A stretch of 64,000 nucleotides of DNA from Todiramphus chloris collaris (lineage: Eukaryota; Chordata; Aves; Coraciiformes; Alcedinidae), in assembly GCA_025345505.1 (NCBI GenBank), contig JANVCC010000018.1:7550316-7614315 (forward strand). The letters are read 5' to 3'. The first letter of the stretch is position 1, and each line of letters starts with the position of its first letter. The notes under the pieces are model-generated. The model ran no database searches. It was not told the origin of the DNA and worked only from the letters and a program-made list of their open reading frames with translations. A program made the position numbers and the translations under genes. This document shows positions 1-14,165 of this stretch, piece by piece.

Positions 1-146
1 ACAGCAGCCATCAAAGACTGTACTAATGTTTCATTAGCGGTAGAGGGCATTTTCCAATATGAAAAATTTTTTTCTTCCCTACCAATTATGCTGATGCTCA
101 TTGAAAAATTGTGGGTTTAATAGCATTCAGGGTTTTTTTCCCCTCC

Positions 147-169
147 ATTTATTATTTATTTATTTATTT
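147..169. repeat. (TTTA)n microsatellite
   Basis: A short run of ATTT/TTTA units, slightly interrupted at its left end. It is a simple repeat in AT-rich flanking DNA. Confidence 0.8.
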
Positions 170-2520
170 GTGCAAAGGTTTATTAATCTACATTTGTTCA
201 GGTTCTAGTACAACTGTCTCTTAACTCGTCTATGGTGCTAATTGGTGCTCCACTTGCAATTTACTGCTGAAGGCATCAAACCCTAAATATGGAAGATTAC
301 AAACCAATACTAATTAGTTAAACATCCAAGATTGTTCTTACCCAACAGTAGGATATATTGCAACACACAGAATGTATGTTTGAGCTGATGAACTCTTTCT
401 CCCACCCAGGAACTGGTAATGATTTCACATTAGCAAGGCTAATTGACATCATGTTTACTTGCTGCAAACACTGATAGATGAAGAAACACATTTCAATTAC
501 TAAAAAACCTCCTTCTATGATTAAAACAGTTTTAAAAAGGTTATAAAGGCAATTTTTTACTTATTTATTTTTGTAACAGAAATGAATCTTAATTTACAGG
601 TATTATTCACAATTGCATGCCAAGAAGATTTGGATCTGCAAGAAGTTCCAGAGAGAATACAGGAATTCTCATCTTTTGAGATTGCTTGAGACCTTCCTGT
701 GTTCCCTAGTTCTCTGTGCTTTATCTCAAGCTCTGGCTTCTTATTTACTCCACTCCATAGCTGAAGATTCATTCATGTCTCTTAACAGGAATTGAACTGA
801 CTTCTTGCTTCTCCATGATGCATATTCAGTAATATTTTACACACCTGATTCACTGTGCAGAGAGTTTAGCATCTTTCATTATCTTCAGTGTTGCTGGCTG
901 GGTTTTAGGACAGAAATGAATGCAGATTTCCTGAAAACTCTGAATCATCTCTTTTTGCTTGTATCTGCTTACATAGTTGATATAGATACATTTTTGCATT
1001 TTAATTAAAAGATGACAGGTTTTCCAGTCTAATATCATCCTTTCCAGATACTCTTCCTTGTTTTTCTCCTCCTAATAGTCTGTCCAGCTCCCACACTTCA
1101 TTCACTGTACCTTGTCTTTCTTATCTGATTTAGATTTCCAGATTTATGAGGACCATTCTAAACTTCTTACAGATTTTCTGTCCTCCTTCCAAGGATATTT
1201 TTTGGCTTGTAGTGTATTCTTTCACCCTTCATTACTTACACAATTGATGCTTTTTCTTGCCTTGTTTAAATGCCTCATGGTTCTTTTTATAGTGTGATGA
1301 ATTTCTCTATATTTGTGTCTGGTTTCATACTCCTTCGTTCCATCACATATTTCTTCTACTGTTTTTGCTTAGCCTTTTTACACTTTTTCTGTTATATTTA
1401 TATTTATATCTGTAATATAGTTATATTACCACACCCTTTTATTGCAGTGTAATATAATAATAGATAACATGTTTTTCTTGCTGCAGGGAAACTTAGCTAC
1501 ATAGACTGAGCTTCATTCATCAGTACAGAGTTCCTGTAGAATGTCACTCCCCCTTTCCAGCACAGGAGAAACCTTAAAAAGCATCATAGTAAATATTTTC
1601 CTATTGTTTTTTTTTGCCATTGCTTTCTGATTTCAAATCACATCTTGTCCTCAATCCCTCACCGCTTTACACAGGCCTGTTTTCTTTTCCAGTATAAGAA
1701 AGACAAATCATTTATATTGTGGTGACATTTAGACTGGCAAATGACATCACCCTCCTTCGTGCTAAATGTTGTTGCAGTCTCTAGTACAGGAAGATTTTGC
1801 TTATCAGGTAGACTATGGTGAATATTAAGCATATAGTCCAACCTAGCACAGGTTTCCTCTCTGAAGCAAAATGAAATCAATAAAATTCCCTAACGGTGAA
1901 GTACAGCTTGATACTTGACTGAGATGGGACATGAATTATTTATTTAAGGTGAAGTTTACCTTACTTACAGGTAGATGCTCAAATTGGGAATAATTTCCTG
2001 CATTTTCATCAAGAGCAAAGGAGATACAGTCAATAGGACTAATGGAATACAGAGTGTAATTCATCAGAACAGGTGTAAATAAATGTCTGTTTCAGCATGA
2101 GATGAATCTCTCCCAAGGCTTCATTGACACTATTGAGTAGATCCTTACTGATCATGAAGAAAGTCTAGGCAAATAGGCCAGGTGTAGTGACCTTCATTTA
2201 GCCAGAATTCCTGTGAAAGGGATGGGAATTGGATGCCTATCATTAAATTTCAGCCTCTATCTCCTAATTAAATAGATTATGGTGTAATTTCTCCATAATA
2301 ATCAGTCCCGATTCGCTGAAAACTGTATGGCCATTTTCAGATTAATGCAATGGAATAAATAATTTTTACAATCTCTTTGCATGTATCTGCTCAACAGGAT
2401 AACAATAACATTCCCACCACTGATTGTTAAGGATGCCATAGAGCAATCTAGGGTGTTCTTTGAACATATCCACAGATTCAGTATAAGAAAAAGGCTGTTA
2501 GACCTTTGCTTCCATTTTTT

Positions 2521-2550
2521 ATTGTTGTTATTATTATTATTGTTATTATT
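2521..2550. repeat. (TTA/TTG)n microsatellite
   Basis: A run of TTA trinucleotides with interspersed TTG units. It creates a leucine-rich stretch in one forward frame and an isoleucine-rich stretch in other frames; these are artefacts of the repeat rather than membrane proteins. Confidence 0.8.
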
Positions 2551-5500
2551 TCCAAGGCTGTCATATGCTCAAAAGTTACATTACAAGCAGTTAATGATTT
2601 AATGGAAATAAGTAAGAAAATTCCTTTAGAGATAGTAAAACCCCAGGATAAGATGTATTTCTGTAAGATTGTAGTAAACCTTCCCAACACCTACTGGGCC
2701 CAGTTTTTCACCTCTTCAAAGAATCAACTGAAATACTACCAATAAAAAGAGAAAAACTGAAAGAGCTTTTTAATCACTTTGCTTGTCCTTAAAAACACAC
2801 AAATATTCTCACAATGACACCATCTCAGGGAAAAACAACGCAAAAGCAAATCTTTTAAGAATCTTTACTTAAGGGTATTTTAAACAGCGCACATAGAACT
2901 AGAATTACTGTACAGTTGTTCCTCATTTAGTTAAAAGCAACATATTTTGCCCATAAATCCCAATTTACACCCACTAAAAAGATATCACTGTAATAGTAGT
3001 GTGAATAACTTGGTTATGTGCTGCAGATACAAGAGTTCTTTTCCTATTCTGAATTTCTTGCTGTTTGAGCAGGGAAGAAGGGCTGTGACTGCAGTAGCAG
3101 GTAGCAATTAGTCAAGGTTTTCAAATCTAAGGATGCCCAGCATTTTGTTTCTGACAGCTCTTAAGGGGCTCAGTGTCTGTCAGGGCTCAACTTTCTCTTC
3201 CCAGAGGGCAAGACTGCAGCAACACCCAATGTATTACATGGGAGACCAATATGAGCCACATCCTGCACAACTGATTTCTTTGTTTTTCCTCTTGTTCATG
3301 AATTCTTTCTCCTTCTTCTGCATGGTGCTTATTGTAGCAAAATATAGGCATTAATTTAAGAAGACTGGGTGCCAAACTGCAAACCAGTGCAGATAAATGC
3401 AAAATACGACTCAGGTTCCTCACCTGTGGTTAGATACTGAATATTCGTCCTGTATTTTCCTTGTAGTACTACTAGGTAGAAAAAAAAGAAAATGTTTGTT
3501 CTTTACCTTCATTTACCATTTTACAAAATACATCTGAAGCCACCATATAGATACTGCTGCTTAAAATTTGCTACTAAGTATGAAATCAACAAGTTATGTA
3601 TTTCTTTGTAAAATTCTCTTAAGTACCAGGTTATTTTAGATGAAGTTTGCCAAATCAGTCTCATGCTGTGACCTCTGAAATGATGAAGAGAGGTCTTGTG
3701 TATCCTATCTGCTTGAATTAAACACGGAGCTTCTTTAAAATATGCATTTTAATTAGTTTTAGAGTTAAAAATGCCACCTGTGCTGAATGGTGATGCTGAG
3801 GGAATTCCATTAGTATTCCATAATTTCTTTGAAAGCTATTCTCCATGTGACAGATGGTAAAAGATGTTGCATGAAACAAGTGAAATAAATAATGCAAATA
3901 AGTGTAGATATGTGCCTTGTGGATGTCCCTTTTTTCTGAACAAATTGTTATAACAAAAGTTGTACATGTCAACACATTAAAAATATCCCTATCTAATTAT
4001 TTTAAGTTTCTAGCTATTCCCAAATTATGGACTTCAGGTGCTCACTACAAATGAGTTTGATTTTCACCCTACAAGAACAACCATGAACTTCATGTCACAG
4101 ATTGTCAGTCATTAAATATTGTCCAGAGACCACCATGCTCACCACAGCACACTTCTGCCAACAAGAAGAAAGAAAATGCATGTTACTCTTGCAAAGCTTA
4201 GATGCAATATGTCTCAGTTCTGGAAAGAAGAAAATAAGAAATCAGACAAGAAAAGAATCATATGGTAGAATGTTTGTTTCGTGGCTCCAATTCTATGTTG
4301 ATCTTCAAATTCTCTGTTACTCAGAAATAAAAACTGGTACTGCAGTTATTGTAACAGTATGTTTCCAGTCAAGCAGCACTATCCAAGTATTAGCAATTTA
4401 TTGGGAAGGCAGTATCATTTACGCATCCGCTGTTCCAGTTCTAATTGCCTGACACTTATTTAGTATTGAATGGAAGGACATAGTAGAGATCACTGGAGCA
4501 AAACTCCTTTTCTACTGTGCCCCATAAGCTTGCCTGACTTTCTAAGATAATCTGTGAGACAGACACTCACTCCCTCTCTGCTACTATGTGAATTGAGAAA
4601 CCCAAGATCCGGAAAGGCACCAATTACTGTATTTTATGGGAATATGTGTTGTTCATTTTTAAGGTGATAGAGGGCAAGGAAAGTCTTTTCCTTTTCGTAT
4701 ACTTGGCTGCCCCTCTCTTATTAATCAGAAAACTTTTTGGCTCAAGCACATCTTCAAATACATATTTCTGAGGTGCCTTATTCTTATTGATTCTTTTGTG
4801 ACTTGGAGTCTTTGAGCCCATTAACATAAGAGCCAGCACTGCACTCTTGTGTACCTAGCTCTGTGCTTCATCATCTCTCTCAAATCTCATTCAAGATGTG
4901 AGACTGACATGGACTAAGATCCATGTGGTTAGCATTGTATATACCTTCCATTAAAAACTGGATTTCATGGTTAATGTCTGCCTCAAACATACCAGATCAA
5001 TTTTAATATCATTATTTCCAGCATCCGCCAGGGAGAAGAAAGTTGAGTGGGGAAAATCAATAAACTCTACAAAAAGAAGAAAAATAAACTATATAATTAA
5101 TATATTTAAAAGCTTCAGATATCTGGTAAAGGCTTATTAATCCCTTTGATTTCAGAACTGCTGGTATGAACCCTGGTTGGTGAAAGTACTGAAAAGCTGT
5201 GACCAGATAATGGAGACATGGTTTCATGCGTATGATTTACACTGCCACTTGCCATTTGGCATTTTATGAGTAAGTTTGCTTACTCAGACTGTGTCCTAAG
5301 TAGTTCAAGTTAACCTGAGCTTTTTTCTCCAGCTCTGTCATGAAACCTTCCCCTAATTAACTGGAAATGTAACTAAAGGTGAGGGTTGAAGGGATGAGCA
5401 ATGTTTGCAACAATGCCATCAGAATGTATTTTATATTCAAAATAAAAATAGAATGAAAGATAAAACAACAGTTAAACCTGAAATATGCTTTTCACTACAG

Positions 5501-7787
5501 TAGTTTTCATTCTTACTTAGTCTTTTAATCTAATTTGCATTATCTGAAGCCAATAATATCTTTGCAAATTGCAGCCTCTTAGAATTTTTAACCCCTTTTC
5601 CCTTGGCTTGATCCCACTTTGCCATGCCTCATTCACAACACCAGGCCATTAAAAGTCTAGCAACCAGATATCTTAGACTTAGCTGTATTAGGAGAGGAAT
5701 ACATAGGCTGCAACTCAATCACTAAAAATATGCATGGAAATATACTGTATTCTTCTACACTGCAATTTAAATTCCCTTCTCACTTAGAATATCATGCTTT
5801 AACTTAAACTCAGTGACACATTACCAGTAAATTCAAGCTTTAGAAAGATACGCACATTTTATGTCATTTGACTACAGTGCAGAACAAATTTTATCTTTTT
5901 ATGATAAGTAAAAGAATTTGGACTTTATATGTCACTAGTCTCTAAATCACTACACCTAAAGGGGAACTCAAGACTGTGCATGCTGTCTTTCCTTCAAAAG
6001 ACAATAAGTACAGATTCTGGTTATGTTCTCTTGGTTACATCCAAAAGGCGACCTTATATTCATGCATTTGCAACAGCATCAGTCCTGCTTTGTCCACTAT
6101 TAATGATCTGTCTTTCAATGTTACTAAACACTCTTGTGTGATTTTTCTGATGACCAGTCATTTCCTGTGATTACTGCCACATACACCATTCTGATTCTGT
6201 ATGTCTGGATGTGGGAAAAGACATGGTGCCTTTTTAGCTCTGAATTGTTTGTCCACATGAAACCAATATAACAAATAGAGAAGCAACTGAGAGACCAAGA
6301 TACAGCATTGTTTCATTTGATAGATTATTAATCTATTAAAAACTTATCTTCAAAACAGATTTCTGCTTTGTTACTTCCAGCCTTTTTTCAGCCTTCTAGA
6401 AAATAAAATTAATAATTTACATATATTTTTGTAAATATAATAGTTTCTCCTTACGGATAGTTTAATTTTACTATCTTTGAAAATGGTTATTTCTCCTTCA
6501 AGTAAACCTTTGATCCCCTTCAGCATGAATGAGACATGACAAATCACAATGAGAGCAGCTTTTTATAAATTGGTGACTGTGTAAATGTCAATCTGTAAAT
6601 GTTTGTTTTTATAGCTGAAACAGTCTCACTTGATTTCATCCCATCAAATGCAAGTACTTGAAAATTCCACAGGGAAAGCAAAGACATAGCTTATAGCTCA
6701 TTTCTTCCTTTAAATGTGCTTTAGATATTCAAGCTTTGCTTGTGTCTTTGTTCTTGCATCTTTGTAAACACAGTTTTCATGCAGGACATGCCAATAATAA
6801 TCACTGGTGCACCTACACCATAAATTGGAAATGCACATTATTGATTCTGTCAGAATTGTGGATTATAATGCAAAATATTAAGAAAAGGAAAAAAAAAAAC
6901 CCCAGTTTTCAGTCTTTTCTAAAATTAGTTAATTTCCTGTTGCATCAGGAGATGGATCAGGATCTGAACCTAACTATCAGAAGAGGCTGTATCAAACTTC
7001 AGCCAAAGGTGGAGTGCTAGATCTGTGGTTGTATGCTGGGAATGAAGGTGAATGAAACCAGATTTTGTCTCTTTCACAGATGACCTCTGTGATCCTAGTC
7101 AAATGGGTCTCTACTTTGGTCCCCCATCCATCTGTGATATGTACATTAACAGAAAGATGCACAATTTCTGTTAACTAGGTTTTCACTTAAAAATGGAAGA
7201 CGTTTTCATTAATAAAACTATCAGCTTCCAAAATGAAGATGAAGAGGAACACAATTTTTGGCTTCTGATAGCATTTAAAGATGTCAAATAATACAGCTTG
7301 GAGAAAATCACTAAATGTTTAATTTCTCTAAGGCATGTCTGACATGACAAATGAGACAGACATAAAAAATATGGTTCTTCTTATGCAGTAGTATGGTAGT
7401 TCTGTGTGTTTTGATTTTTTTCCTAAGACTATACTTAATTTCACTTTATTTGAAGATTTACCTTTGCCTATAAAATAGCATTTTTTATTTAATAAATATT
7501 TTAATCTGATAAGAAAAGTGACTCCAAATGTATTTTTAATTAAGTTTATGCAAGGGACACTAATGGAAGCATATATTTGAGAAAAGAGAGCCGGACACAT
7601 GTGGCAGGTTCATCCGCCCCCAACAGACAAAACAGACAAAGCAAACAGGGTGTGCTGGAGCAGTTTGAACCTCAGCCATTAAGCTGCACCTCACAGTGCT
7701 TAACTGTTTCCTCAGGGTCTGGACCCCTTAGTAAACAGGCTCAGGGTCTGTGATTGTCTGTGTGTTTTTCTGGGCTGATCCCATCAG

Positions 7788-7829
7788 CCAATCATAATGA
7801 CCACAGTGCACCCTCAAGTAGGGTATAAA
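7788..7829 (+). promoter_or_regulatory. LTR U3 promoter: CCAAT box and TATA box
   Basis: CCAAT (7788-7792) lies 31 bases before TATAAA (7824-7829), inside the LTR. Transcription would be expected to start about 25-30 bases after the TATA box, near 7855. The spacing is that of a typical RNA polymerase II core promoter. Whether it is active today cannot be seen from the sequence. Confidence 0.6.
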
Positions 7830-8133
7830 TGGGGTCCTAAGAGCCAGAGGAGTTGGCTTTTCACTGAGCTGTGGGCCCTCCCCTTGGATGCACCATCCAA
7901 GGACACTTCCATGGATTGAATGAGTCTCTGTGGATTCAGTGAGCCTCTCCCCACCTTTGGGTGAGTGGTAACTTGGGCACTCTGGTGTGGGAGATTTCCC
8001 CTTTATGAGTGATTGTGTGCCCATTTTGGTTCATCTTTCTTTAAGGTTTAGGAATTATTTGTGTAGTAGTTAATTCCCAGCTGACATCCAAACTTGTATT
8101 TGGCCAGAAGGAGTGCTGGGCAACTTTGGTTGC

Positions 8134-8139
8134 AATAAA
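8134..8139 (+). promoter_or_regulatory. LTR polyadenylation signal AATAAA
   Basis: A canonical AATAAA sits about 60 bases before the right end of the LTR and is followed by a GT-rich stretch (about 8166-8178). This is the expected R/U5 arrangement. Confidence 0.65.
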
Positions 8140-8197
8140 CCCCAATTTTGGATAGCGGCTGCTGTTCGCTTTGTGGGTGCCTCCATGAGAATACACA

Positions 8198-11100
8198 GTA
8201 GAAGAAAGCTTAGAATTTCTGAAAGCTGTAATTAGTTAGAGTTGGTATTTTTAAAAAAGGTATTAAAATATGCTGGTCAAAACCAGCTCTATAAGTTTTT
8301 TGGCCCAAGGGACATTTTTCATGTTGAGAATTACCACAATAAATTGCTATAATGAAGTTTGCAGTAGGTTAAATAAAACTTAACATTTTAAACATAGATT
8401 TGGAAATTCATTGTCTTTCTATGACATCGCTAGTTTGTGCTAAAGAAAAACTATGTTACAGTTTTCACTATGGGTATGTTCCTGAAAGTGAGTGTTTGAT
8501 ACAACTAAAATCAGCAAAAGGTGAATAAGAGATAAGCTGCTGACCCTAAAATCATTCAAAATATAACTCCAATGAAATGCAGATTATTATATGTCATGGT
8601 ACAAAACTAACATGCTTACAATTATTACAGGGGAAAAATATATTCAGTGTCTTCATGTCATCCAGAATGAATATGAGTCTTTAGACTTCTCTGCCATGGA
8701 TGTTTCTCTACCATCTCTTAGAAACACTTGTCTGTTTCAGTCAAGAAAAAAGAACGATTTGTTTGTCAGGCCCTCTACTACTTTTTCCTACTGCTATTAT
8801 TTGAATCTTTCATGTCCTATGGGAATAAATTCTCTACATACTGAACTAAAATAAAGAAAATGTAGTATCATGATTGTCCAAAAGAAAGAAAGAAAAAAAA
8901 AAAAAAAGAAAAAAAAAAAAAGCGAAGCCACTTGTACTTAAAAGCAGGTAATCCTTTTAATTGAAATACATTTGATGGGGGACATGGGCAATATATTTTA
9001 TTGGACCATCTGCCAAAGCTAAAAAGTAGAGACACTTCCCAACACAAAGACATTTTTAAAAGGCTAAAAAAGCAGCATCAGCTTCAAGGAGACCCTGAAG
9101 CAAAACAAAACATTCTTTGTTTAGCTTAATTCTGTAAAGCAATCAGACAATTTGAAAAAAATGGCCGTCACAAGCTTTTGAAAGAGAAATTGATGTCTTG
9201 GAAGTAAGTCCTATTTGCCCTTTGAGAAGTTGATAATGTGTGGCAGATTGAAAGGTAGGACTGCAATAGCTAAGATGGTCAGGAGCTGGTGGTACTGTGC
9301 TAGTGGGTTAAGATGGCTCATGACACATAATTAGCTACACCACTCCTGGAGTAACTTGCTTTTGTAGTTACTACTGTTTTGGTTCTGATTAGGCTCAACT
9401 GGGCAGACAGTGAAGTCAAAAATATTTCTGAGATTTCCACAGGACATCCATTGTATGTAGCAAGGAGACTTGAGGATTTTGTACCAGACATTCACCAAGA
9501 TGAAAAGATTAGAAGTGGATGAATTTTGTGAAAGACTTCAGAACTGATTCAGATACTGACTCCTTCATGTCTGATCCTTGTAATGGTCAACTGAGAAGGA
9601 TATATTCTATTGTTAAATCTGGCTAATCCATGTCTTAACTACCTAATGCTTCTGAAAAAGCGAGTCTGCAAAAAAATGTATCCAAGAGGCTATATGGGTC
9701 ATTTGCCTTGGAAGACACCGTCACTTACCCTTGTTTTAAACATGCAGCTCTGATTATCACAGTTTACCACTTATAAAGAAAAGAGCTAGACTAACAGTGA
9801 CTCTTATCAGTGCTTGAGCTCTAACTGAAGAAGACTAACTTTAATGCTCTCTCCAGGACAAAAAGACAGGGGAAGAGAGCTCAGGGAGTTCTGTTCAAGA
9901 TCAACCACATAACAAGACAAAGATGACAAATGTTAGAGCTCCTTTTACCCATTTAATAGAAGAAAACCCCTAACTGTACTGCATCAAGCCATAGATCTAC
10001 CAAGCCCTGTATCCCACCTTTAACAGTTCCAAGCAATAGATGCCTATGACAAATTTGAGACTCAAGGTTGTGCTGACTAACAACATTATCTGATTAGAAA
10101 CAGAAAAAATGAATGCTGACCCACCCCAAGGTATAAACACGCTAGACAGGCCTGTTTGATGTCATCACCTATAAACCACTGTTGAATCCTGCATTTGCAA
10201 AATGTTGGTAGTATTAATTTAACTGCAGAAGTGTTGATGGAAATTGTATTCTTTGTGATATCTTCTTATAGGAGAATAAATGCCTCATTAATCTTACACA
10301 TTTCATGCTAAGAATATTATTGAAGTTAGACAGAATGATGACTAACATTGTAGGGAGCACAGACTGCTACATGCAGAAATGCTTTTGCCCATTAAGTCTC
10401 CCTCCATACTGTACAAGTCACTTCTTTTGTTTCTCAGGCTGCAGTCTGCATCATGCTGCTCTACCCCTGCTCCACAGCTTGTGGTTTAATTAAAAGAAGA
10501 CAGATAGAGTGCAGACCATTAGTATATGTTCACCTGAGTTTCCTTCGTCATTGCAGGAAAAAAAGAGCAGAGGAAAAAAGGGAAAGGGTGCTGAAACCAG
10601 AATTAAGCATTATGGACAAGTGTATGTCTAAACAATAACTGCGGGTGTTCTCCAGTGTTCTCTGTCTGCTTGTTAGCTGTGTTTTCACCTTCTAATTTAA
10701 TGCAAGCATGACAAAGCTGAGCATGTATAAGATGGATGATGCAAGTTTACATTGTTCTGTCATGATGGCAATTTAATCTACACTGGAAGAAAAATAACAG
10801 AATATCCTATTTTGACGAGCTGTTTAAAGCTGTGTGAATGAGAGACTTTCACAGTGAGGTTTATAATGTCCCTGTTTCAATGCTTCTTTAAGCTCCATTC
10901 TCAAAGAGTGACTTTAATTGTGGTCATATGACTTGAGGAGTTATTTGTAAATGAATTTCAAAATGTACCTTCTTAAAAATCTTTTCACAGAACTTTGGAG
11001 GTCCACTAAACTTCTTGTGTCTGGTGGCCTGTCAGATAAACAGATATAAATGCAATGTGAGATTGCTGAAGCATTATAAGCAAGAAGGAAACTGGAGCTT

Positions 11101-14091
11101 CAAGAGAAAATTAAAAAGGGCTGGATGTCATGCTTCAGCCCATCATGTTTTGACATTCCAGGATCTTTGACCCAGCCCCTCCAATGGGCATTGAGACTGT
11201 GCCTGTGCTTTAGATGAACATTAATTACAAATTTAAAAGCTGGAATGTTTGGTATGTAAAATGCAAAGATTTTACAAAGCGAGAAAGGAAGGAACATTCA
11301 GAGGTGGAAACTGTTTGCTCTTAGATAACATTTCAGTATAGGTCAGTTTAAATGTATACATTTATATAATTCAGAGAAGAAAATAGATCAGCTTGGTGAA
11401 AGAGACAATTTTTCCTTTTTCTCACAGGGTCTTTGAGGGTCTGCTTCACCATAAAATACATCCGTTCTTTATGAATATTAACCAATGAGTGTTTGTAAAA
11501 TAATGTGCTTGAAAAGAACTTTTTCTCAATCACATACATCTCAGTCAGTCCAGCTAAATTTTCCTCCTGTAACCAATACAAATTATAGCCTTTTTTACTT
11601 GTTTGGAAAGATCATACTGAGTTATACAGAGTTGCTAAATAGAAACTACAATATCAGAAAAACAAAGGAAAAAACTGAGAGTGAATGAAAGAAACAAAGA
11701 ATGGTCCAAATCTAGAAAAGATGTATTTGAGGTTTGTAGTGGGAGGAAATATAGCTCAGATATTTACTCATAATCAGTATTCCACAATATCTTCCATCAG
11801 AATCTTGTTAAACTAGCAGACTAAACTGTGAGGTACAGTGAAATCATATTCTTGTTTCAATTCATTTTCATCATTGGCCCAAATTAATCTCTGTATTGGT
11901 AAAAAATTACAGACTTCCATCAGTAAACATGCTCTGTTCTCACTGAGTTTGGTCATTAACTAACTGGTTTATATGAGTCTTCTAACAGGTGTATAGAGAT
12001 ACACAGAAAATAAATACTGAACTATCAGTCTCTAATAGCATTAAATAAATAAAACATACACTATAAAACAAGAAGAGATGAAACTACAGAGATATATACT
12101 TATCATTACTATTACTCATAAACTCTTTTGAGTCCATACACTATCATGTGTCTTCATTTTCAAGTATGGTTTTATAGACTAGACCAACAGAGTTCTAGTT
12201 CTGAGGGGAGGCTCTGAGCACAAAAGCAACAAAAATAGGTTATAATATCACATGATCTGGCATTATGTCTCATTCCTAGTTCTCTAGAAAGATATTCTAT
12301 TCCTAAATTTCCACACCCTAGATACCTCCTTGATGGATTTATGCTTCAAATTAGACAGTTAAATTGGTATGCTTACATGTAGGCATGTTTAGCCTTCCAT
12401 TAACCGCAATAGATTGGAATTAATCTGTATAACCTGGTGTGATTTCCATATATCTGTTTCCAAACTTCAGGACTATCCTGGAGGATAATACTGTAAAGAG
12501 AAAAATATTGTGCTTTCATATTGAATATGAACTATGCTGCATGAGGAAACATGTTGTTTAAAAATATATATTTACAGATAGCAAGTATTACTTCAGGGAA
12601 GGCTCATTTATAGAGAAATAATCTCTTTTAGCTGCTGTTAAAAAATGTTTTTACTCAACATGTCTGGTCTGTGGCTCATGATATACACATGTTAAGTACC
12701 AAAGCTATAACTCATAGAGCACTTTATCTTTCCTTGCTGCTGGCACCATTTTCTTAAGTATTTCACATACTGACCAAAGTTAATCATGTTCATTGTCATA
12801 TTTTTGAGAACCTTGCCATGGTTTCATTTTTTTCTCTATATAAATTATGAGACTTTAATGATGAGATATGGAAATCATATGGCCTCTTTTCAAATCAAGA
12901 AGCTGATAAAAATGAATATGCATTATTATGTAGACATTAAAATGGTTTCTTGTGATTCACAAAATGACTGCTCTTTCACCTCTGGTTAAACAATGAAAGG
13001 ACCAAAACTAGAAGCAAAAAGCAAAGAAAGAAGAAAAAGCCTAATTATTGTTTTCAGCAGTACAATTAGCCCCTTTAATTGCCTATGCTCAGTGATTTAA
13101 GCAAACTTTATAAATCTTCAGGGAGATAAACATCATCTATTTCTGGAACTGCTCAGTGGATCTGAGAAGGGGAGGCTAACTACAAATATTCAATGGCTAT
13201 TTTTCCCAAAATGCAGACAAAGCAAATACTGATCACTTTATTTAAATCAACAAAAAGAAAATCCATATATTCACTGTTTTTGGTGCCCAATGAGAGTTTT
13301 GTAGTGAAAGTTGTCTATCAAATTATGGTAGTCTCTTGTCTTAATTCTTTCATTTCACTTTCTTCTCCAAGTCTTCCAGAATAAAAATTAAGCTAACTCA
13401 ATAGATAGATGCTTCCTTGTGTCTACCACTCCTTGAGATTCCACGCAGGATTTAGTCAGTCCTGTATGGTGACAAGTATCATGATAACTTGCTAATTTAA
13501 CAGAAGGTAATATTTCAGACCTATTAGGATGTCATATATAGAAAGTGTATTGTCAAAAGAATGTGCAGATTCTTTGCTAGACTTGTGACACATTCATAAA
13601 ATATCTGCATTTGCTGATCTTTCTTTGGCAAGTGCATCCTCCCATATTTCCCCAATATGTTGCCTTGTTTACAATCTTGCAGCCAGCTTAATGACAACAG
13701 ATACTTTCTGCTATCGTGGCTTCATGAAAGCAAGTGGATTTCTTGCTAATTCACTCACTACTTCATTTTTAGGCAGAACTATAACATGGGATTGTGTCCT
13801 TTTCTATATGTCAAGTCTAACCAGAAGGGGTTTTTTAGATCGGGTTTAGTTCTCTGCTTTATTGGCTTTTCCTGAACTTTGGATATACTGGATGCAATTT
13901 CTTTCCTATCATAAATAATGTCATCATTCTCTGACAGCCAGTTTAATTAACCCATAGGCATTTGGATCATGCACTTTGTTCTAAAATATAATGTGTGTCA
14001 ATTTTGTGTTAGCTGTTGGGTTGGGATATTCATCAAACTTACTGTAATACACACATTTTTTCTGCCTTCATTTCAGATAACACATAAATTA
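8198..14091. other. Unique AT-rich DNA, no gene recognised
   Basis: No supported exon, RNA gene or clear transposon. The segment at about 8945-9000 weakly resembles an old dispersed amniote repeat (a TTTTATTGGACCA motif at about 8995) but is too short and worn to call. The remaining open frames are short and featureless. Confidence 0.55.
8880..8921. repeat. A-rich (GAAA)n tract
   Basis: About 40 bases of AAAG units grading into pure A. It could be a decayed microsatellite or an old retroposed poly-A tail. No retroposed gene body is visible on its left. Confidence 0.8.
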
Positions 14092-14165
14092 ATGGATTGC
14101 AAGACTGGAAAGAACCATCATGATCACCTCATGTATCCTCTCTGATAAAACAGGGCAATGAATGT
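14092..14165 (-). mobile_element. Probable ancient CR1 3' end remnant
   Basis: This stretch follows the pattern of a reverse-complemented CR1 tail: a GACTGGAAAGAACC motif, then ATGATCACCTCATG, then a run resembling 'CCTCTCTGATAAAACAGG'. Known CR1 tails read, on this strand, roughly 'GGTTGGAAGGGACCT...GATCATCTAGTCC...CCTGC'. Divergence is high and the terminal octamer repeats are gone, so the call is tentative. Confidence 0.35.

Larger units (their letters stand above)
1..7599. other. Unique AT-rich DNA, no gene recognised
   Basis: I see no exon with convincing splice sites, no RNA gene and no recognisable transposon here. The longest open frame (4102-4452, 116 codons) has no recognisable motif and is of a length expected by chance at this base composition over 64 kb. 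Short T-rich and A-rich tracts are scattered through it. It is either intergenic or intronic. Confidence 0.6.
7600..8197 (+). mobile_element. Solo LTR of an endogenous retrovirus
   Basis: A block of about 600 bp, clearly richer in G and C than its flanks, starts TGTGGCAGG and ends near ATACACA, so its ends carry TGTG...CACA. It holds the promoter and poly-A parts of an LTR in the expected order: CCAAT at 7788-7792, TATAAA at 7824-7829, AATAAA at 8134-8139, then a GT-rich stretch. No gag, pol or env sequence lies on either side, so this is a solo LTR left by recombination between the two LTRs of a provirus. I could not find a clean target-site duplication, so either end may be off by several bases or eroded. 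The family is not identified. Open frames in the block, such as the reverse frame 7728-8024, are not real genes. Confidence 0.75.

Noticed and set aside
4102..4452. 116-codon plus-strand open frame
   Set aside because: Frames of this length are expected a few times by chance at this composition. No domain, splice context or conservation signal is visible.
8945..9230. Possible old dispersed repeat with TTTTATTGGACCA motif
   Set aside because: Only a short motif fits, and the neighbouring sequence does not follow any pattern I can name.
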